Positions 6,421 to 9,309 of a stretch of 9,309 bases of DNA are shown piece after piece. Both the position numbers and the translations under genes were made by a program. Below the pieces are notes generated by a model. The model worked only from the letters and a program-made list of their open reading frames with translations, ran no database searches and was not told where the DNA came from. Source of the stretch: Eubacteriales bacterium (GTDB lineage: Bacteria; Bacillota; Clostridia; Christensenellales; CAG-138); contig JAUYTF010000038.1 in NCBI GenBank assembly GCA_030695285.1, forward strand, positions 1 through 9,309, in the 5' to 3' direction. Position 1 is the stretch's first letter, and each line of letters opens with the position of its first letter.

Positions 6421-7944
6421 ATGAGACAAATCCGAATTTTTGACACCACCCTGCGGGACGGCGAGCAGTCTCCGGGGTGCAGCATGAATATGAAGGAAAA
6501 GATCGACATGGCGCGCCAGCTCGAAACTCTCGGCGTGCATGTCATCGAGGCGGGCGTTGCTTCGGCTTCGCAGGCAGATTTCAACGCCGTCCGCGCAGTT
6601 GCAAAAGAGCTTCGCAAAGCGCAAGTGACCAGCATGTCCCGCGCGTTGGCAAAGGACATCGACGCTACATGGGAAGCACTCCGTCACGCAAGATACCCGC
6701 GCATTCATCTGCTGATTCCGACTTCGGACATCCTGCTGGAGCACCGACTCAAGAAATCGCGTGAAGAGGTGCTGGAGCAGACGGCGGAGATGGTGCGCTA
6801 CGCGAAAAAACTCTGCGAGGACGTTGAGTTTTCCGCAGAGGATGCAACCAGATCTGATCCGGCATATTTGGCAAAAGTGTGTGAAGTAGCGATTGCCGCG
6901 GGCGCAACCGTGATCAATATTCCGGACTCGATCGGTTATGCCATGCCCGAAGAATACGGAAACCTGTTTCGGTTCCTACGCGGATCAGTCAAGGGGGCAG
7001 AGCACATTCCGTTTTCCACGCATTGCCACAACGACCTTGGACTTGCGGTTGCCAACTCGCTTTCTGCGATTCTGGCGGGAGCGAGTGAGGTGCAGTGCAC
7101 GATCAACGGCATCGGCGAGCGCGCTGGCAACACGGCGCTCGAAGAGATCGTGATGAACCTGAAAACCCGCGCAGACTATTATGGCGCGGATACTGCCATC
7201 GACGCCACGCAGATCTATAAGACAAGCCGCCTGCTCACCGCCATCACGGGCGTCAAGGTGCAGCCGAACAAAGCCATCGTCGGCGAGAACGCATTTGCGC
7301 AAGAGGGCGAGAACCAACAGCATGGCGTGTCGGGCAAAAGCGTTTATGAGATCATGCGTCCGGAGATGGTGGGGCTGACCAACAACAAGATGGTGCTGGG
7401 TAAACACTCCGGCAGGCATGCATTCAACGACCGCGTCAAGGAGCTTGGCTACAGCGTCAACCTCGATCTCTCCAACACGCTGTTCAAGCGGTTCAAAGAC
7501 CTTGCGGACAAGAAAAAGTCCGTGTCCGACCGGGATATTGAGGCGCTGGTGCGCAGCATTCTCGCGCAGGAGATTCCCAAGAGCTACATGCTCGAGCGCT
7601 ACGTCATCAACTCCGGCAACACGATTACGCCGACCTCCAGCATCGCGCTTACAGGCGTGGACGGAGCGCGGGTCGAGAAGGTCGCCATCGGGTTTGGTCC
7701 AGTGGACGCTTCGTTTAACGCGATCAACAAGATCGTCGGACGCGCAGTCAAGCTGGAGGAATACTCCATCGGCGCTGTCACGGAAGGACGGGACGCGCAG
7801 GGCGAGGTTAGCGTCAAGATCAGCAGTGAGGGCGCAACTGCCAAGGGCTACGGCCTGAGCACGGACGTGATCGAGGCAAGCATTTTAGCCTATATCAACG
7901 CGATCAACAACCTGATCTACGAAAAGACGCGCATAGAGCAGTAA
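6421..7944 (+). CDS. leuA: 2-isopropylmalate synthase family protein, 507 aa, divergent at conserved histidines
   Basis: LeuA condenses acetyl-CoA with 2-oxoisovalerate, the first committed step of leucine synthesis. Family features are FDTTLRDGEQSPGCSM (7-22, metal-side R12-D13), VEFSAEDATRSDP, NIPDSIGY, the metal motif H201-C-H203-N-D, NGIGERAGNTALEE (N237), VLGKHSGRHAF, and a full LeuA regulatory domain in about 370-500. Length is normal. Three histidines usual in the family are absent: TSDIH is TSDIL (L105), and the linker AHE..GIHQ is AQEGENQQHG (Q294, Q299), one residue shorter just downstream. The CimA in this operon keeps all three (H110, H297, H302). The linker histidine equivalent to Q299 is proposed to be catalytic in M. 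tuberculosis IPMS (His379). It may be a true LeuA that compensates with H301, or it may have changed activity. The start follows TGAGGA (6408-6413) at seven bases, 26 bp after ilvD. Confidence 0.82.
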   Translation: MRQIRIFDTTLRDGEQSPGCSMNMKEKIDMARQLETLGVHVIEAGVASASQADFNAVRAVAKELRKAQVTSMSRALAKDIDATWEALRHARYPRIHLLIPTSDILLEHRLKKSREEVLEQTAEMVRYAKKLCEDVEFSAEDATRSDPAYLAKVCEVAIAAGATVINIPDSIGYAMPEEYGNLFRFLRGSVKGAEHIPFSTHCHNDLGLAVANSLSAILAGASEVQCTINGIGERAGNTALEEIVMNLKTRADYYGADTAIDATQIYKTSRLLTAITGVKVQPNKAIVGENAFAQEGENQQHGVSGKSVYEIMRPEMVGLTNNKMVLGKHSGRHAFNDRVKELGYSVNLDLSNTLFKRFKDLADKKKSVSDRDIEALVRSILAQEIPKSYMLERYVINSGNTITPTSSIALTGVDGARVEKVAIGFGPVDASFNAINKIVGRAVKLEEYSIGAVTEGRDAQGEVSVKISSEGATAKGYGLSTDVIEASILAYINAINNLIYEKTRIEQ

Positions 7945-8018
7945 ATTTTCAACAAAAACCAAACAAAGATTTCTAACATTTTTGGAACATACAACGCGGG
8001 AGGAGCAAGAAACAAATT

Positions 8019-9293
8019 ATGGGAATGACAATGACACAAAAGATACTCGCAAGCCATGCGGGGCTCGATCAAGTCAGCGCGGGACAACTGATCCGCGCAA
8101 AGGTCGATCTGGTGCTCGGCAACGACATCACGGCGCCGGTTGCGATCATCGAGTTTGAAAAAGCTGGCATCGAAACCGTATTTGACCGCGATAAGATTGC
8201 GCTCGTGATGGATCACTTCACGCCAAACAAGGACATCAAAGCGGCTGAGCAGTGCAAGCTCGTCCGCACGTTTGCGCGTAAACACCAGATCACAAACTTT
8301 TTCGACGTCGGCAAAGTCGGCGTGGAACACGCGCTGCTGCCGGAGCTGGGGCTGGTCAAGCCCGGCGATCTGATCATCGGCGCGGATTCGCACACCTGCA
8401 CCTACGGCGCGCTTGGCGCATTCTCCACGGGAGTCGGCAGCACCGACATGGCGGCAGGTATGGCGACGGGACTATGCTGGCTGAAAGTGCCCACCGCGAT
8501 GCGCTTTGTGATCACAGGCAAGCTCAAACCCTGGGTATCCGGCAAGGACGTCATTCTCCAGATCATCGGTATGACAGGGGTGGACGGCGCGCTCTATCAG
8601 TCGATGGAGTTTACGGGTGAGGGCCTCAATAGCCTCACGATGGAAGACCGCCTCTGCATGGCAAATATGGCCATCGAAGCAGGCGCGAAAAACGGTATAT
8701 TCGAATATGACGACAAGACCGCGCAGTTTGCAAAAGAGCACAATTGCGCCGACTGGACGATCTATAAAGCCGACGCGGATGCAGAATATACCAAAACATT
8801 TGAAATCGATCTTTCAATCATCGAGCCGACGGTTTCCCTGCCGCATCTGCCGGAGAACGCGAAACCTGTCTCTGAAGTGGGCGAGATCACCATCGATCAG
8901 GCGGTCATCGGCAGCTGCACCAACGGCAGAATCGAAGACCTCCGCGCGGCGGCAAAGATATTTGAAGGCCGTCAGGTTCACGAAAACGTCCGCTGCATCG
9001 TGATCCCTGCCACGCAGAAGATCATGCTGCAGGCGATCGAAGAAGGCCTCGTCAAGACATTTATCGACGCGGGCTGCGCCGTGAGCACACCCACCTGCGG
9101 GCCTTGCCTCGGCGGACACATGGGCATCCTGGCCAAAGGCGAGCGCGCGGTAGCCACCACGAACCGCAATTTCGTCGGCCGTATGGGACACACGGGATCG
9201 GAAGTATACCTATCTTCGCCCGCCGTTGCCGCTGCGTCCGCCATCGCAGGCAAACTCGTGACCCCGGAATCCGTGTTAGGAGGCAAAGCATGA
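8019..9293 (+). CDS. leuC: 3-isopropylmalate dehydratase large subunit (LeuC, short homoaconitase-like type), 424 aa
   Basis: LeuC, with LeuD, isomerises 2- to 3-isopropylmalate through a [4Fe-4S] aconitase-type centre. The sequence shows K-I-L-A-S-H-A-G near the start, DHFTPNKD (65-72), [23 protein letters not shown], and the three cluster cysteines C300 (GSCTNGR), C360 and C363 (TCGPCLGGH). The NFVGRMGH and [13 protein letters not shown]-terminus is intact. At 424 aa it belongs to the shorter archaeal/clostridial group; some members also isomerise citramalate, which would link it to CimA here (inference). The gap after leuA (7945-8018) is an A/C-rich 74 bp with no terminator. The Shine-Dalgarno GGGAGGAG (7998-8005) is about 13 bases from the ATG at 8019, longer than ideal. 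ATGs at 8025 and 8031 are still farther away, so 8019 is preferred. The stop overlaps the leuD start by four bases (ATGA). Confidence 0.93.
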   Translation: MGMTMTQKILASHAGLDQVSAGQLIRAKVDLVLGNDITAPVAIIEFEKAGIETVFDRDKIALVMDHFTPNKDIKAAEQCKLVRTFARKHQITNFFDVGKVGVEHALLPELGLVKPGDLIIGADSHTCTYGALGAFSTGVGSTDMAAGMATGLCWLKVPTAMRFVITGKLKPWVSGKDVILQIIGMTGVDGALYQSMEFTGEGLNSLTMEDRLCMANMAIEAGAKNGIFEYDDKTAQFAKEHNCADWTIYKADADAEYTKTFEIDLSIIEPTVSLPHLPENAKPVSEVGEITIDQAVIGSCTNGRIEDLRAAAKIFEGRQVHENVRCIVIPATQKIMLQAIEEGLVKTFIDAGCAVSTPTCGPCLGGHMGILAKGERAVATTNRNFVGRMGHTGSEVYLSSPAVAAASAIAGKLVTPESVLGGKA

Positions 9294-9309
9294 ACGCAAC
9301 AGGCAACGC
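9290..9309 (+). CDS. leuD: Start of 3-isopropylmalate dehydratase small subunit (truncated by window edge)
   Basis: An ATG at 9290 overlaps the leuC stop (ATGA, 9290-9293) and is preceded by AGGAGG (9278-9283) at six bases. The visible codons read M-N-A-T-G-N, which resembles the M-N-A-x-G opening of LeuD proteins. A leuD gene is the expected partner directly after leuC, and the overlap implies translational coupling of the two subunits. Only six full codons are visible, so the identity rests mostly on context. Confidence 0.75.

Noticed and set aside
7945..8018. Terminator or regulatory RNA between leuA and leuC
   Set aside because: The 74 bp are A/C-rich without a usable stem; they look like a plain unstructured intra-operon leader.

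Overview
The window looks like a chromosomal segment of an anaerobic Firmicute, probably a Clostridia relative. The reasons are a tRNA-sensing T-box leader, strong AGGAGG-type ribosome binding sites, and clostridial-looking branched-chain amino acid enzymes. The genus cannot be named from sequence alone. Every gene I accept is on the + strand.

Positions 1-679 hold the 3' part of an A+T-rich gene for an AbiH-family phage-defence protein, cut by the left edge. Positions 680-1242 contain no gene but are dense with regulation. In order they hold a sigma-A type promoter with extended -10, a T-box riboswitch whose best specifier codon is AUC (isoleucine), its intrinsic terminator, a 52-bp tandem duplication of the terminator's 3' arm with decayed further copies, and two small hairpins. 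The second hairpin puts the cimA Shine-Dalgarno in its loop and the start codon in its stem.

Positions 1243-9309 are a G+C-rich operon: cimA (citramalate synthase), ilvB (acetolactate synthase large subunit), ilvD (dihydroxy-acid dehydratase), leuA (2-isopropylmalate synthase family), leuC (isomerase large subunit) and the first codons of leuD. CimA diverts pyruvate plus acetyl-CoA to citramalate. LeuCD (with a LeuB-type dehydrogenase, not in the window) would carry both citramalate and 2-isopropylmalate forward. IlvB and IlvD serve the valine, isoleucine and leucine backbone steps. This gives isoleucine synthesis without threonine deaminase, and an isoleucine-sensing leader fits cimA being first. 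ilvN, ilvC, ilvA and leuB are not in the window.

The points most worth a second look are the start-codon hairpin at cimA, the 52-bp leader duplication, a 17-bp GATC-containing tandem repeat spanning the ilvB stop codon and the ilvB-ilvD gap, a LeuA that has lost three family histidines still present in the CimA of the same operon, and the defence gene abutting the operon. I see no clearly new multi-gene system. The oddities are regulatory architecture and one divergent enzyme.
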